Source of the DNA: Staphylococcus sp. IVB6181
GTDB lineage: Bacteria; Bacillota; Bacilli; Staphylococcales; Staphylococcaceae
Reading direction: 5' to 3'
DNA length: 64,000 nucleotides
Assembly (NCBI RefSeq): GCF_025561445.1
Contig: NZ_CP095096.1
Location: 1,405,822 to 1,469,821, forward strand
This document shows, piece by piece, positions 29,534 to 42,201 of the stretch. A program made the position numbers and the translations under genes. Under the pieces are notes generated by a model that had not been told where the DNA came from, ran no database searches, and saw only the letters and a list, made by a program, of their open reading frames with translations. Every line of letters begins with the position of its first letter. Position 1 is the stretch's first letter.

Positions 29534-31774
29534 TTGATATATATTGCACTTGCATTTTTAGACGGCATCTTATTGATTTATAATAAGCCGCTTGCTTACA
29601 TGCTTGCTGGCTTATTATTATTCATAATTACAAAAAGAAAGCTTCCAATATTATTAACTATAGTTATATTATGTCAACCCATAATAAGTTATACGATTTT
29701 TTCTAGCCATATTTCAAATAAATCCCAAAAATTAATGTGGTTTAAGACTTCAAAACCTTTTAAAGGTCATTTAATGCTTCAACATTTGCAAATAAAGAAG
29801 GAAAAATATGCAGAATCAAAGGTTAAAATTCGAGATTTTCTCGTAAAATTGACTTACTTTCCAAAAAATCCTGCGGAAATAAACAAATTAAAGGGGATGA
29901 CTGCTTATGTAGACTGCTATATAGAAGGCCAATTTAAAGTTGATCCGGACTTTAATGATGCAATATCTTTAATCGTAAAGAAAATAAACTATGCATCATG
30001 TAAGCCGGTAAAATCCCATTCTTTGGAATCATTAATAGCACAACATAAGTTTTATTCTCTTCATCGTCTCAAACTCTATTCTCCGCATTGGCAAAATACA
30101 TTTGCGATGATTACTGGTGATGTAAGTTTTATTAGTCCAAGTGAATTAGAAACTGATAAGGAACTTGGTATTTATCATTTGCTCGCTGTAAGCAGCTCTC
30201 ATGTTGTGGTCATTGCCTCGATTTTCTATTTTGTGTTTAATAGACTCTCTATTCCTCTTATCTTTATCAAGTTTATTATTATTACAGTATTATTGTTATT
30301 TGCTTACTATACTGATTTTGCGCCAAGTGCGTTACGCGCCATTTTATGTATGAGCTTAGTAATGATACTTCCAAAAAAGTTTTACCATTCTCTAATTGAT
30401 ATCTTATGTACTGTATTTTTATTTCTATGCATCGTTAACCCTGATATTGTATTAGATATCGGCTTTCAATTTTCATTTTTAATTACATGTTTTATATTAT
30501 TATCCTCACCAGCACTTAAAAATAAATCCGCTTTATTTACCATGTTTATCATGACCTTGATTGCACAATTCGGTTCTTTTTTGATTAGCGCTTATCATTT
30601 CAACCAAATTCAATGGATTGGATTTGTTTCCAACTTTATATTTATTCCTTTTTATTCGTTCATTTTATTTCCGCTTGCTATTTTTACTTATTTTTATTAT
30701 CAGTGGCTCCCGTCGAATACGTTACTTAATTTGCTAATAGTTAAATTATATGCCATTCATGATCAATTACTTATTCCTTTGTTCAAGTACTTAGTGCGAT
30801 TTCGCTGGTTCATAGGGGAGATGAATAGTTTTCTCATTGTAATGACACTCGTTTGGCTGATTATCTTGCTGGTGTTAACAACCAATACTAAGATTAAAGC
30901 AGCTCTGATTTTGTTTGTGGCAGGCAGTGTTGTTCTCACGTACATTGCATCTATCCCACACACTAGATTCACTGCACTGAATGTGGGACAAGGAGATGCA
31001 TTTTTATTTGAAACACGCCATCGAGATCGTATTTTAATCGATACAGGAGGAAAAGCACAAAATGAAAATCAATTGTTTGATTTTAACTCCAATGATTCAA
31101 ATGATTCTCATTCCATCAGCAAGTTTCATATTTTGCCTACATTAAGAAGAAGGGGAATCTCGACACTTGATTATGTCATAGTGACACATCCGCACGCAGA
31201 TCATATTGGAGAGCTTCATTATGTAATGACTCACGTGCACGTTAAAAATTTGATTGTTAACTTTAAAAGTTTTCCTGTTTCTTCTTTAATGCAGCTTCAT
31301 GGATTATGTCATCAAAACAAGACGCAATTAATAGACGTTAATACAATAAAATCTATACGTTTAGGTGAAAATAAAATTACATTTTATGATACTGCCTTAA
31401 CACAAAGCAAAGACTTAAATGATCATTCAATCATTGCATTAATTCAAACCAAAAAATATAACATTTTAACGACAGGGGATGCTACTGCTAAAAACGAAAA
31501 TCTGTTACTGCAAAAATACAAATTACCTAAAATTGATATTTTAAAGGTGGGCCATCATGGCAGCCAAACGAGTAACAGTGTTACGTACATCAATACAGTA
31601 CATCCCACTTACAGTATAATTTCCAGCGGCAAAAACAATGTGTATAAACTACCGAATAAAACTATATTAAAACGTTTAAAAGACGTCCGTTCAATGATTT
31701 ACGACACTCAAATAAATGGTGAAGTGACTTTTAATTTAGATCACAATATAGAAGTCATCACGCAAAATCAATAG
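29534..31774 (+). CDS. comEC: ComEC/Rec2 DNA uptake channel
   Basis: Predicted channel that carries single-stranded DNA across the membrane in transformation. The 746-residue protein has hydrophobic segments from the N-terminus, an OB-like DUF4131 region (~residues 70-150), the Competence domain with many membrane segments (~210-470), and a C-terminal metallo-beta-lactamase domain with LNVGQGDAF, THPHADHIGEL, TTGDAT and KVGHHGSQ. It appears intact, unlike comEA. It starts at TTG (29534), 7 bases after the comEB stop region AAGTGA. Confidence 0.95.
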   Translation: MIYIALAFLDGILLIYNKPLAYMLAGLLLFIITKRKLPILLTIVILCQPIISYTIFSSHISNKSQKLMWFKTSKPFKGHLMLQHLQIKKEKYAESKVKIRDFLVKLTYFPKNPAEINKLKGMTAYVDCYIEGQFKVDPDFNDAISLIVKKINYASCKPVKSHSLESLIAQHKFYSLHRLKLYSPHWQNTFAMITGDVSFISPSELETDKELGIYHLLAVSSSHVVVIASIFYFVFNRLSIPLIFIKFIIITVLLLFAYYTDFAPSALRAILCMSLVMILPKKFYHSLIDILCTVFLFLCIVNPDIVLDIGFQFSFLITCFILLSSPALKNKSALFTMFIMTLIAQFGSFLISAYHFNQIQWIGFVSNFIFIPFYSFILFPLAIFTYFYYQWLPSNTLLNLLIVKLYAIHDQLLIPLFKYLVRFRWFIGEMNSFLIVMTLVWLIILLVLTTNTKIKAALILFVAGSVVLTYIASIPHTRFTALNVGQGDAFLFETRHRDRILIDTGGKAQNENQLFDFNSNDSNDSHSISKFHILPTLRRRGISTLDYVIVTHPHADHIGELHYVMTHVHVKNLIVNFKSFPVSSLMQLHGLCHQNKTQLIDVNTIKSIRLGENKITFYDTALTQSKDLNDHSIIALIQTKKYNILTTGDATAKNENLLLQKYKLPKIDILKVGHHGSQTSNSVTYINTVHPTYSIISSGKNNVYKLPNKTILKRLKDVRSMIYDTQINGEVTFNLDHNIEVITQNQ

Positions 31775-31800
31775 GAATGGTGTCATATTAATACAAATGC

Positions 31801-31806
31801 TATAAT
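31801..31806 (+). promoter_or_regulatory. Extended -10 promoter of holA
   Basis: TGC-TATAAT with a perfect -10 at 31801-31806; the -35 is weak. The start is about 30 bases before the holA GTG. Confidence 0.6.
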
Positions 31807-31839
31807 ACTAAAGTATGCTAATTTTGAGAGGTGCCAGTT

Positions 31840-32814
31840 GTGGAAAATAATATTATTACAATTTACGGTGAAGTACCTGAGCTAATTGATAAAAAGACAA
31901 ATGAGCTTACACAACAATATTTGCAAACAGATAAAGATGACTTTAACTTTGCAAGTTTTAATTTAAACGAAACAGAAATCAGTGTATGTATTGAAGAAGC
32001 AATGACTTTACCTTTTTTCTCAGATGAAAAAGCAGTTGTGATTAAAAATGCTTATGTATTTACTGGTGAAAAGGGCAGTAAAGATGTAACGCACAATCTA
32101 GAGCAGCTGCAAGAATTTATTGAAAAGTTCGATGGACCCTCACTTGTAATATTTGAAGTATATAACCAAAAATTAGACGAGCGTAAGAAGCTTGTGAAAA
32201 CTTTAAAAAAACATTCAAAGCTGATTAAAATAGAGCAAATGTCTGAAGAAGAATTGAAAAATTGGATTAAAACATCCTTGAATGAACAATATAAAGACAT
32301 TAAGCAAGATGCGTTAAACCTTTTTATTGATTTAACAGGTATTAATTTCAATTTGGTAAAGCAAGAGTTGGATAAAATCATTTTATATTTAGGGGATCGA
32401 CCTACAATTACAAAGCAGGATGTTGAAACGATTGTAAATAGAAGTTTAGAACAAAATGTATTTCTATTAACTGATTATATTCAACAAGGTAAGAAACCAG
32501 AAGCTGTAAATTTGGTGAATGATTTAATCACCATGAAAGAAGAGCCAATCAAGTTATTGGCATTAATAGCAAGTAATTTCAGATTGTACTACCAATGTAA
32601 AATTTTAGCGAAAAAAGGGTATTCTCAACAACAGATTGCTAAAACAGTCAGTGTACATCCATTCAGAGTTAAATTAGCTTTAAGAGCATCAAGACAATAT
32701 GATTTAAGACATTTAATGCAAATCATGAATGCATGTGCTGAAACTGACTACAAACTTAAATCTTCTTATATGGATAAACAATTGATATTGGAACTTTTTA
32801 TTTTGTCCATATAA
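31840..32814 (+). CDS. holA: DNA polymerase III subunit delta
   Basis: Clamp-loader subunit that opens the sliding clamp. The 324-residue protein starts MENNIITIYGEVPELI. It has the delta-type AAA+ region without a Walker A motif, the beta-binding N-terminal area (FFSDEKAVVIKNAYVF) and helical domains including VNRSLEQNVFLLTDYI and ASNFRLYYQCKILAKKG. GTG 31840 is chosen over GTG 31831 because GAGAGGTG overlaps the latter. It converges with rpsT across a shared terminator. Confidence 0.92.
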   Translation: MENNIITIYGEVPELIDKKTNELTQQYLQTDKDDFNFASFNLNETEISVCIEEAMTLPFFSDEKAVVIKNAYVFTGEKGSKDVTHNLEQLQEFIEKFDGPSLVIFEVYNQKLDERKKLVKTLKKHSKLIKIEQMSEEELKNWIKTSLNEQYKDIKQDALNLFIDLTGINFNLVKQELDKIILYLGDRPTITKQDVETIVNRSLEQNVFLLTDYIQQGKKPEAVNLVNDLITMKEEPIKLLALIASNFRLYYQCKILAKKGYSQQQIAKTVSVHPFRVKLALRASRQYDLRHLMQIMNACAETDYKLKSSYMDKQLILELFILSI

Positions 32815-32846
32815 AAAAAGTTCAAGCCAAGAGCTTGAACTTTTTC
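32814..32846. terminator. Bidirectional terminator between holA and rpsT
   Basis: GTTCAAGC / GCTTGAAC stem with a 5-base loop, flanked by A7 on the left and T5 on the right, so it should work in both directions. Confidence 0.92.
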
Positions 32847-32847
32847 A

Positions 32848-33099
32848 TTATTTAGCTGCAACCATCAATTGTGATTTTACGCGGTCAGCTTTATTTGAGT
32901 GGATTAAGTTAGCTTGTGCTGCTTTATCAACTTTTTTCACAGCGATACGTACTAATTCTTCTTTGTTATCAGCGTTTTCAGCGATAGCTGTTTTCGCACG
33001 TTTAACTGCAGTACGCATAGCATTTTTTTGAGAAATGTTTTGTGCTTCAGCTTTGTTAGTTGTTTTAACACGTTTAATAGCAGATTTAATATTTGGCAT
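32848..33099 (-). CDS. rpsT: 30S ribosomal protein S20
   Basis: Binds 16S rRNA early in 30S assembly. The 83-residue basic protein begins MPNIKSAIKRVKTTNK and ends KSQLMVAAK, with a long helical body typical of bS20. AGGAGGTGA lies just upstream of the start on the minus strand. It is divergent from lepA. Confidence 0.97.
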   Translation of the reverse strand: MPNIKSAIKRVKTTNKAEAQNISQKNAMRTAVKRAKTAIAENADNKEELVRIAVKKVDKAAQANLIHSNKADRVKSQLMVAAK

Positions 33100-33130
33100 C
33101 GAATGTCACCTCCTATAGTGATCTATGCTC

Positions 33131-33190
33131 ATCAAATAAATATTTGATTACAACAAGAAATATTTTATCAAATGTACTATTAAACTGCAA
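33131..33190 (-). promoter_or_regulatory. rpsT promoter and leader hairpin
   Basis: On the minus strand TTGCAG (plus 33185-33190) and TAAAAT (plus 33162-33167) are 17 bp apart, with TGA ahead of the -10. In the leader, ATCAAAT-N4-ATTTGAT (33131-33148) forms a 7-pair hairpin upstream of the ribosome-binding site. It is AT-rich and its role is unknown. Confidence 0.7.
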
Positions 33191-33276
33191 TCATTTATTT
33201 TTAAAGAGGCTTTTAACAAGCGCAGATTTACAGTAAAATAGAGTCTGACAATAAATGTACAATAAATTGCCATTAG

Positions 33277-33305
33277 TTGCAATTATGGGGCAAACACGTT
33301 ATTAT
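33277..33305 (+). promoter_or_regulatory. lepA promoter
   Basis: TTGCAA (33277-33282), 17 bp, TATTAT (33300-33305). The lepA ATG is at 33362, giving a ~50-base leader. Confidence 0.7.
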
Positions 33306-33361
33306 ATCAAAGAATATCATACATAATGCTCTATTGAATATTATGAAAGCGAGTAGATAGA

Positions 33362-35185
33362 ATGAATAATCAAGAACGGTTAAACCGACAAGAAAATATT
33401 AGAAACTTTTCTATCATTGCCCACATTGACCATGGGAAGTCAACTTTGGCTGATAGAATTTTAGAAAATACAAAAAGTGTAGAAACAAGAGAGATGCATG
33501 CGCAATTATTAGACTCAATGGATTTGGAAAGAGAACGCGGTATTACGATTAAATTAAACGCAGTTCGATTGAAATATGAAGCAAACGACGGCAACAGTTA
33601 TATTTTTCATCTTATCGATACACCAGGACACGTCGACTTTACTTATGAGGTATCACGTTCTCTAGCAGCTTGTGAAGGGGCAATATTAGTAGTAGATGCT
33701 GCTCAAGGTATTGAAGCACAAACTTTAGCTAACGTGTATCTTGCATTAGATAACGACTTAGAATTGCTTCCTGTCGTAAACAAAATCGATTTGCCGGCTG
33801 CAGAACCAGAAAGAGTTAAACAAGAATTAGAAGATGTCATTGGTTTAGACCAAGATGAAGTGGTTTTAGCAAGTGCTAAATCCAACATCGGTATTGAAGA
33901 TATCTTAGAAAAAATTGTTGAAGTTGTTCCGCCTCCGCAAGGTGATCCTGAAGCTCCATTAAAAGCATTGATTTTCGACTCTGAATACGATGCATATCGC
34001 GGTGTCATTTCATCTATCCGTATTATCGACGGTGTTGTAAAAGTTGGAGATAAAATTAAAATGATGGCTACAGGCAAAGAATTCGAAGTTACAGAAGTAG
34101 GTATCAATACACCGAAACAATTGCCTGTTGAAGAATTAACTGTCGGAGATGTTGGTTACATTATTGCCAGCATTAAAAATGTAGACGACTCACGTGTAGG
34201 GGATACTATTACACACGCTGAGCGACCAGCCGCAGAACCTTTAAAAGGTTATAAGAAAATGAATCCGATGGTATTCTGCGGACTCTTCCCGATTGATAAT
34301 AAGAATTATAACGACCTAAGAGAAGCATTAGAGAAACTTCAATTAAACGATGCTTCTTTAGAATTCGAACCTGAAACATCACAAGCATTAGGATTTGGGT
34401 TCCGTACAGGTTTCTTAGGTATGCTGCACATGGAAATTATCCAAGAGCGTATCGAAAGAGAATTCGGTATTGAGCTTATTGCTACGGCACCATCTGTTAT
34501 TTATGAATGTGTCTTGAAAAATGGAGACAAAAAAATTGTTGATAACCCTGCTCAAATGCCTGAGCGTGATCAAATTGAAAAAATTTACGAACCATACGTT
34601 AAAGCAACTATGATGGTACCTAGTGATTATGTCGGTGCTGTAATGGAACTTTGCCAAAGTAAACGCGGTCAATTTATCAATATGGATTATTTAGATGATA
34701 TTCGAGTAAATATTATTTATGATATTCCATTATCAGAAGTTGTATTCGACTTCTTCGACCAATTAAAATCAAACACTAAAGGTTATGCATCATTTGATTA
34801 CGAATTGATTGGTTATAAAGAAAGTAATCTTGTTAAGATGGATATCTTGCTTAACGGAGATAAAGTGGACGCATTAAGCTTTATCGTTCACAAAGACTTC
34901 GCGTATGAACGCGGTAAAGCTTTAGTTGAAAGATTAAAAACTTTAATTCCGCGTCAACAATTCGAGGTGCCTGTTCAAGCAGCAGTTGGTCATAAAATTA
35001 TTGCACGTACAAACATTAAATCAATGGGTAAAAACGTACTTGCAAAATGTTACGGCGGGGATATCAGCCGTAAACGTAAATTATTAGAAAAACAAAAAGA
35101 AGGTAAAGCTAAAATGAAAGCTGTAGGTAACGTAGAGATTCCTCAGGATGCATTCTTAGCTGTACTAAAAATGGATGAAGATTAA
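33362..35185 (+). CDS. lepA: Elongation factor 4 (LepA)
   Basis: Ribosomal GTPase that back-translocates or remodels stalled ribosomes and aids 30S biogenesis. The 607-residue protein has G1 [10 protein letters not shown]3 DTPGHVDF and G4 NKIDLP in the first 140 residues, then domains II-III, V, and the LepA-specific C-terminal domain ([20 protein letters not shown]). Length equals the S. aureus protein. The Shine-Dalgarno (GAAAGCGAG) is weak. Confidence 0.97.
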   Translation: MNNQERLNRQENIRNFSIIAHIDHGKSTLADRILENTKSVETREMHAQLLDSMDLERERGITIKLNAVRLKYEANDGNSYIFHLIDTPGHVDFTYEVSRSLAACEGAILVVDAAQGIEAQTLANVYLALDNDLELLPVVNKIDLPAAEPERVKQELEDVIGLDQDEVVLASAKSNIGIEDILEKIVEVVPPPQGDPEAPLKALIFDSEYDAYRGVISSIRIIDGVVKVGDKIKMMATGKEFEVTEVGINTPKQLPVEELTVGDVGYIIASIKNVDDSRVGDTITHAERPAAEPLKGYKKMNPMVFCGLFPIDNKNYNDLREALEKLQLNDASLEFEPETSQALGFGFRTGFLGMLHMEIIQERIEREFGIELIATAPSVIYECVLKNGDKKIVDNPAQMPERDQIEKIYEPYVKATMMVPSDYVGAVMELCQSKRGQFINMDYLDDIRVNIIYDIPLSEVVFDFFDQLKSNTKGYASFDYELIGYKESNLVKMDILLNGDKVDALSFIVHKDFAYERGKALVERLKTLIPRQQFEVPVQAAVGHKIIARTNIKSMGKNVLAKCYGGDISRKRKLLEKQKEGKAKMKAVGNVEIPQDAFLAVLKMDED

Positions 35186-35187
35186 TA

Positions 35188-35224
35188 AAGGTTGGGACAC
35201 TCGAACGTCCCAGCTTTTTATTTT
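35188..35224 (+). terminator. Terminator between lepA and hemW
   Basis: Stem GGTTGGGAC / GTCCCAGCT with an 8-base loop, followed by TTTTTATTTT. Confidence 0.88.
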
Positions 35225-35254
35225 GAATTTCATTCCTAAAAGAGAGGCGAAACC

Positions 35255-36376
35255 ATGAAAGTAGAAAGTGCATATATTCATATCCCTTTTTGTGTCAGAA
35301 TTTGTACTTACTGTGATTTCAATAAATATTTCATTCATAATCAACCTGTCGATGACTATTTAGACTGCTTGATTGAAGAGTTTAAAACTGCCAATAATAG
35401 AAATTTGAAAACGATGTTTGTCGGAGGCGGTACACCCACAGCTTTAAGTAATAAACAATTAGAAAGATTGCTGCAAGCCATCAATACACATTTTAATATC
35501 TCAAATGAATATACGTTTGAAGCGAACCCTGATGAACTTACACCTTCAAAAATCAAATTATTAAAGGATTATGGTGTCAATAGAATATCGATGGGGGTAC
35601 AGACGTTTGATCAAGATTTATTAAAAGTACTTGGACGTACACATCAAACAAACGATATTTATAATGCTGTGGATTTGGCAAATCAATACAACATTGATTC
35701 AATCAGTTTAGATTTAATGTATCATTTGCCAGGTCAAACGATAGAGCAGTTTGAAAAAAGCTTGGATATTGCACTGTCCATGGATATCAATCACATTTCA
35801 AGCTATGGTTTAATTTTGGAACCTAAGACTCAATTTTATAACCTATATCGTAAAGGAAAATTAAAATTACCCAATGAAGACTTAGGTGAAGAAATGTATC
35901 AATTGCTTCTGAGTAAAATTAATCAATCTTCAATGCATCAATATGAAATTTCAAACTTCAGTCAGATCGGCCATGAATCTGAACATAATAAAGTATATTG
36001 GAAAAACGAAGGGTATTACGGCTTTGGTGCAGGCGCCAGCGGTTACGTGAATGGGGTAAGATATTCGAATGTTAATCCAGTCAATCACTACATTAAGAAA
36101 ATACAAAATAATGAACGCCCAATACTTCATCAGACAACACCAACGCGTAATGAACAAATGGAAGAGCAAATGTTTTTAGGTTTACGTATGAATCAAGGCG
36201 TAGATAAAACAGTTTTCAAAGAAAAATTCCAAACTGATATCAATCAAGTTTATGAGAAAGCATTAACAGATTTAAGCAAAAAAGAACTGATTATTAATGA
36301 TGAGAATCATGTTGCTTTAACCGACAGAGGGAAAGTAATCGGCAATGAAGTCTTCGAAGCATTTCTTATTGATTAA
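35255..36376 (+). CDS. hemW: Radical SAM heme chaperone HemW
   Basis: Binds heme and a 4Fe-4S cluster and delivers heme to target proteins; often misannotated as oxygen-independent coproporphyrinogen oxidase. The 373-residue protein has the cluster motif CVRICTYC near residue 13, GGGTPT, the SAM-binding SMGVQTFD and SLDLMYHLPGQT, and a C-terminal winged-helix region. It lacks the N-terminal extension of true HemN. It stands between lepA and hrcA as in other Firmicutes. Confidence 0.92.
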   Translation: MKVESAYIHIPFCVRICTYCDFNKYFIHNQPVDDYLDCLIEEFKTANNRNLKTMFVGGGTPTALSNKQLERLLQAINTHFNISNEYTFEANPDELTPSKIKLLKDYGVNRISMGVQTFDQDLLKVLGRTHQTNDIYNAVDLANQYNIDSISLDLMYHLPGQTIEQFEKSLDIALSMDINHISSYGLILEPKTQFYNLYRKGKLKLPNEDLGEEMYQLLLSKINQSSMHQYEISNFSQIGHESEHNKVYWKNEGYYGFGAGASGYVNGVRYSNVNPVNHYIKKIQNNERPILHQTTPTRNEQMEEQMFLGLRMNQGVDKTVFKEKFQTDINQVYEKALTDLSKKELIINDENHVALTDRGKVIGNEVFEAFLID

Positions 36377-36402
36377 CTTTTTTTACAGTCCAATGCTTTA
36401 AC

Positions 36403-36419
36403 ATTGACTTACTTTGACC
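36403..36419 (-). promoter_or_regulatory. CtsR operator of the hrcA-dnaK operon
   Basis: Read on the minus strand the site is GGTCAAA-GTA-AGTCAAT, a near-perfect CtsR heptad direct repeat. It covers the -35 hexamer TTGACT (36404-36409) of the operon. Dual CtsR/HrcA control of dnaK is known in staphylococci. Confidence 0.8.
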
Positions 36420-36432
36420 AATTTGATAAATT
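36404..36432 (+). promoter_or_regulatory. Promoter of the hrcA-grpE-dnaK operon
   Basis: TTGACT (36404-36409), 17 bp, TAAATT (36427-36432) with an extended TGA. A TATAAT at 36432-36437 has no well-placed -35. The predicted start falls inside the CIRCE element. Confidence 0.6.
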
Positions 36433-36436
36433 ATAA

Positions 36437-36463
36437 TTAGCACTTGGAAGAAGAGAGTGCTAA
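36437..36463 (+). promoter_or_regulatory. CIRCE operator (HrcA binding site)
   Basis: TTAGCACTT-N9-GAGTGCTAA, one mismatch from the CIRCE consensus, located between the promoter and the hrcA ribosome-binding site. HrcA binding here represses the operon. Confidence 0.97.
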
Positions 36464-36475
36464 TGAGGTGGAAAC

Positions 36476-37435
36476 ATGATTACAGATAGACAATTGAGCA
36501 TTTTAAATGCCATTGTTGAAGATTATGTAGATTATGGTTTACCTGTTGGATCTAAAACGATTATAGAGCGGCACAACGTAAATGTCAGTCCTGCTACTAT
36601 TAGAAATGAAATGAAACAATTGGAATCAATTGGTTTAGTAGAGAAGTCTCATGCTTCATCTGGCAGGTCGCCGTCAGTGAAAGGTTTTAGATATTACGTA
36701 GACCAGCTGTTGGAAAATACTTCTCCTCTTAAAGAATCGCACAACCAGCGTTTAAACAAATTATTAATGGAATATAATTTCAATTTATCTGCTGCATTAA
36801 GTGTTTATGCAAATGAATTGTCATTATTTACCCAGTATACTACGTTGGTAATGAAACCGAATCAATCAAAAGATTTAATCAGCGATGTTCATTTGTTTAA
36901 TGCGACCGCAAATTTGGTTATTATGGTAATTGTGTTCGAAACAGGTGATGTAGAGCACATTCAATTGGCCATAGATGAGAAAATTTCTAAATCGCGTTTA
37001 ATCCAAATTGCCAACTACATCAAAGAAATTTATAATAACAAAGGCTTTGAAGATAAAACATTTGAACAATCCAATGATATCTCAACGGTTCATCAATTAA
37101 CAGATTTGCTTTACCAAAGAGTAAATGATAGTCAAAACGACATTTACCTTGGCGGAAAATCTATTTTAATTGATACATTAAATGAACAGAATGTGAATTC
37201 AATACAACAAATTCTTCAATATTTAGAGTCCAATAAGATATTGAAACTGTTCGAAGAAGGTAATCACTCTGGTATCGATGTTAAAATCGGTCAAGAAATT
37301 GATAATAGATTAGAAGATATTTCCATTGTGATGAGTGATTATCATATTGATGAGCATCTTAAAGGGCACATAGCTGTTATTGGACCAACCGCTATGCGTT
37401 ATCAAAATGTAATTCAATTACTATACAAAATATAG
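36476..37435 (+). CDS. hrcA: Heat-inducible repressor HrcA
   Basis: Represses the dnaK and groE operons by binding CIRCE, with GroEL acting as co-repressor. The 319-residue protein starts [21 protein letters not shown], has a winged helix ([19 protein letters not shown], then [15 protein letters not shown]) and a GAF-like C-terminal domain ending [17 protein letters not shown]. It is autoregulated through the CIRCE 13 bases upstream. Confidence 0.96.
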   Translation: MITDRQLSILNAIVEDYVDYGLPVGSKTIIERHNVNVSPATIRNEMKQLESIGLVEKSHASSGRSPSVKGFRYYVDQLLENTSPLKESHNQRLNKLLMEYNFNLSAALSVYANELSLFTQYTTLVMKPNQSKDLISDVHLFNATANLVIMVIVFETGDVEHIQLAIDEKISKSRLIQIANYIKEIYNNKGFEDKTFEQSNDISTVHQLTDLLYQRVNDSQNDIYLGGKSILIDTLNEQNVNSIQQILQYLESNKILKLFEEGNHSGIDVKIGQEIDNRLEDISIVMSDYHIDEHLKGHIAVIGPTAMRYQNVIQLLYKI

Positions 37436-37461
37436 TGTTGAAACGTATTGGAGGACGGAAA

Positions 37462-38052
37462 ATGGCAGAAAAAGATCAATCAGTAAACAATGAAGAAGTT
37501 GCTGAAAATGAAGAAACAGCAGTAGATTCAAATACTGAAGAACAGACTCAAACAACAGAGAATAATGAAGACGTTCAAAATGATTCAGAAGAGAATCAAC
37601 AAGAGAATGAAATCCAACAACTTAAAGATGAGTTAAATGAACAAGAAGAAAAATATTTACGTCTTTATGCAGAGTTTGAAAACTACAAAAGACGTATTCA
37701 AAATGAAAATCAAACTTTAAAAACTTACCAATCTCAAAGTGTTTTAACAGATATCTTGCCGACAATCGATAACATCGAACGCGCGTTGCAAATCGAAGGC
37801 GACGATGAATCATTTAAATCTCTTCAAAAAGGGGTACAAATGGTTTATGAAAGCTTATTACGCGCATTGGAAGAAAATGGTCTTGAAAAAATTCAAGCAC
37901 TTGGCGAACAATTCGATCCAAACTTCCATCAAGCTGTAATGCAAGATAATGATGATTCATACGAATCAGGCGCTGTTACACAAGAGCTTCAAATGGGTTA
38001 TAAATTGAAGGATCGTGTATTACGCCCTTCAATGGTAAAAGTAAACCAATAA
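37462..38052 (+). CDS. grpE: Nucleotide exchange factor GrpE
   Basis: Releases ADP from DnaK. The 196-residue protein has a Glu/Gln/Asn-rich disordered N-terminus (residues 1-60), a long coiled coil ([20 protein letters not shown]) and the C-terminal beta domain with the signature [15 protein letters not shown]. The ATG at 37462 lies 7 bases after GGAGG; GTG at 37435, overlapping the hrcA stop, lacks a Shine-Dalgarno. Confidence 0.96.
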   Translation: MAEKDQSVNNEEVAENEETAVDSNTEEQTQTTENNEDVQNDSEENQQENEIQQLKDELNEQEEKYLRLYAEFENYKRRIQNENQTLKTYQSQSVLTDILPTIDNIERALQIEGDDESFKSLQKGVQMVYESLLRALEENGLEKIQALGEQFDPNFHQAVMQDNDDSYESGAVTQELQMGYKLKDRVLRPSMVKVNQ

Positions 38053-38088
38053 AAATAACTGATTAAATAAAACAACAAATGTAATTAG

Positions 38089-39942
<1,854 letters not shown>

Positions 39943-40016
39943 TATTTGAAATCGTATATGTTTGAAAGCTGCTATAACTAAATAATAGAAGAAGGCGGCT
40001 TCTTGAATTAAAATTT

Positions 40017-40053
40017 AAGTCAAAGTCAATTGTACATTGGCTTTGACTTTTTA
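40017..40053 (+). terminator. Terminator between dnaK and dnaJ
   Basis: A 14-pair stem (40017-40030 with 40036-40049, one G-U pair) and T tract. It separates hrcA-grpE-dnaK from dnaJ, so dnaJ depends on read-through or its own weak promoter (TATACT at 40092-40097, no good -35). Confidence 0.88.
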
Positions 40054-40122
40054 TTATTTAACGAACTATACTTTAAAAGGTAAATAAAATCTATACTAGC
40101 AGAAAAGATAGGAGAGATTACA

Positions 40123-41256
40123 GTGGCAAAAAGAGACTACTATGAAGTCTTAGGTGTCAGCAAAGATGCGTCAAAAGACGAAATCAAAAAAGCCTACCGT
40201 AAATTATCCAAAAAATATCATCCAGATATTAATAAAGAAGAAGGCGCAGAAGACAAGTTCAAAGAGGTCACTGAAGCATATGAAGTCTTAAGTGATGAGA
40301 ACAAACGTGCAAACTATGATCAGTTCGGCCATGATGGACCGCAAGGCGGATTCGGCAGCCAAGGCTTCGGCGGACAAGACTTCAGCGGATTCGGCGGCGG
40401 TTTCGAAGATATTTTCAGTTCATTCTTCGGCGGCGGAGGTGCTCAAAGAGATCCTAACGCACCCCGTAAAGGCGATGATTTACAATATACAATGACAATT
40501 TCTTTCGAAGAAGCAGTTTTCGGTACTGAAAAAGAAATTTCAATCAGAAAAGAAGTAAAATGTGAAACTTGCGGCGGATCAGGTGCAAAACCAGGTTCTA
40601 AAAAGAAAACTTGTCATTACTGTAATGGTACAGGACATGTATCAGTTGAACAAAATACAATACTAGGCCGTGTACGTACAGAAAAAGTTTGTCCAGTATG
40701 TAATGGTACAGGTGAAGAAATTGAAGAGCCATGTCCTACATGTCACGGTAAAGGTACTGAAACTAAAAATGTTAAACTTAAAGTCAAAGTACCTGAAGGT
40801 GTAGACAATGATCAGCAAATCCGTTTAGCAGGCGAAGGTGCACCGGGGCATAATGGCGGACCTCAAGGTGATTTATATGTTGTATTCAGAGTTCAACCTT
40901 CTGATAAATTCATTCGTGAAGGCGATGACATCTTCTACAACTTGAAAATCAGCTTCCCTCAAGCAGCACTTGGTGATGAAATCAAAGTACCTACACTTAA
41001 TGGTCATGTTATGCTTACTGTGCCGGAAGGTACACAAGATGGTAAGCAATTCCGCATGAAAGACAAAGGTGTTAAAAATGTTCACGGTTATGGACATGGT
41101 GATTTATTCGTTAATATCAACGTTGTAACTCCAACGAAATTAAACGAAAAACAAAAATCATTAATGAGAGAATTTGCGGAAATCAGCGGTGAAGAAATTG
41201 AAGAACAACCATCAAACTTCAAAGAACGCGCACGCAGATTCTTTAAAGGAGATTAA
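40123..41256 (+). CDS. dnaJ: Chaperone DnaJ (Hsp40)
   Basis: Delivers substrates to DnaK and stimulates its ATPase. The 377-residue protein has the J domain with the HPD motif (YHPDINK, residues ~31-37), a Gly/Phe-rich linker (~70-115), four zinc repeats ([32 protein letters not shown]) and two C-terminal beta domains. It starts at GTG (40123) behind GGAGAG and precedes prmA by 5 bases. Confidence 0.98.
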   Translation: MAKRDYYEVLGVSKDASKDEIKKAYRKLSKKYHPDINKEEGAEDKFKEVTEAYEVLSDENKRANYDQFGHDGPQGGFGSQGFGGQDFSGFGGGFEDIFSSFFGGGGAQRDPNAPRKGDDLQYTMTISFEEAVFGTEKEISIRKEVKCETCGGSGAKPGSKKKTCHYCNGTGHVSVEQNTILGRVRTEKVCPVCNGTGEEIEEPCPTCHGKGTETKNVKLKVKVPEGVDNDQQIRLAGEGAPGHNGGPQGDLYVVFRVQPSDKFIREGDDIFYNLKISFPQAALGDEIKVPTLNGHVMLTVPEGTQDGKQFRMKDKGVKNVHGYGHGDLFVNINVVTPTKLNEKQKSLMREFAEISGEEIEEQPSNFKERARRFFKGD

Positions 41257-41261
41257 ATGCG

Positions 41262-42200
41262 ATGAACTGGATGGAAATTTCAATTGTTGTGAATCATGAA
41301 GTCCAAGATGCTGCGTCCAATATACTAGAAAACTTTGGGTCAAATGGCGTTGCTATAGAAGATTCTAATGACTTGAAAGGTAATTTAGCGGATAAATTCG
41401 GAGAGATTTATGAGTTGAACCCAGAAGACTATCCGACTAGCGGCGTTAGAATAAAAGCATACTTTAATGAATTGGATTACTCAGAGCAATTAAAACAAGA
41501 TATTTTAAATGAATTGAACAATTTGGATGATTTAGATAAAAATATCTTCAGTTTTGATGAAAAAACAATTCAAGAACAAGATTGGGCTAATGAATGGAAG
41601 AATTATTTCCATCCTTTCAAAGCCTCTGATAGATTTACAATTGTTCCAAGTTGGGAACAATACGATAAAACAGATGCTGATGAGCTGTTGATAGAATTAG
41701 ATCCAGGCATGGCTTTCGGGACAGGAGATCATCCAACGACAAGCATGTGTTTAAAAGCGATAGAAAAATATGTGACACCTGATCATTCAGTGATAGATGT
41801 AGGTACAGGCTCTGGTATTTTAAGCATTGCTTGCTCTCTGCTTGGCGTTAAAAAGATAAAAGCTTTGGATTTAGATGAACTCGCTATCAAAGTAGCAAAA
41901 GAAAACTTTGAAAAAAATGGCTGCGTAGATCAAATTGAAACAGCAACAGGCAATTTATTACAAGGTGAAACACATCACTATGATGTTGTTATTGCAAATA
42001 TATTAGCGCATATTATTGAAGAAATGATAGATGACGCTTATAATACTTTAAATGATGATGGTTTATTTATCACATCTGGTATCATCGAAGAGAAAAGCGA
42101 TGAAATTATCAATCATATGAAGCGTACAGGTTTTAATATCATTTCTATTAATCACGACAACGGTTGGGTTTGTATCGTTGGCGAGAAAGCGAGCAATTAA
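41262..42200 (+). CDS. prmA: Ribosomal protein L11 methyltransferase
   Basis: Methylates lysines and the N-terminus of uL11. The 312-residue protein has an N-terminal substrate domain (~1-100), the family motif [16 protein letters not shown] motif [13 protein letters not shown] and VIANILAHI. The Shine-Dalgarno AAAGGAG sits inside the end of dnaJ. It lies 1 base before rsmE. Confidence 0.95.
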   Translation: MNWMEISIVVNHEVQDAASNILENFGSNGVAIEDSNDLKGNLADKFGEIYELNPEDYPTSGVRIKAYFNELDYSEQLKQDILNELNNLDDLDKNIFSFDEKTIQEQDWANEWKNYFHPFKASDRFTIVPSWEQYDKTDADELLIELDPGMAFGTGDHPTTSMCLKAIEKYVTPDHSVIDVGTGSGILSIACSLLGVKKIKALDLDELAIKVAKENFEKNGCVDQIETATGNLLQGETHHYDVVIANILAHIIEEMIDDAYNTLNDDGLFITSGIIEEKSDEIINHMKRTGFNIISINHDNGWVCIVGEKASN

Positions 42201-42201
42201 T

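Noticed and set aside
32400..33360. A small RNA or hidden gene in the rpsT-lepA gap
   Set aside because: The 262 bases hold two divergent promoters and the rpsT leader hairpin; no supported reading frame or terminator is present.
40330..40445. GGC/TTC-rich repeats in dnaJ
   Set aside because: This is the Gly/Phe-rich linker of DnaJ.
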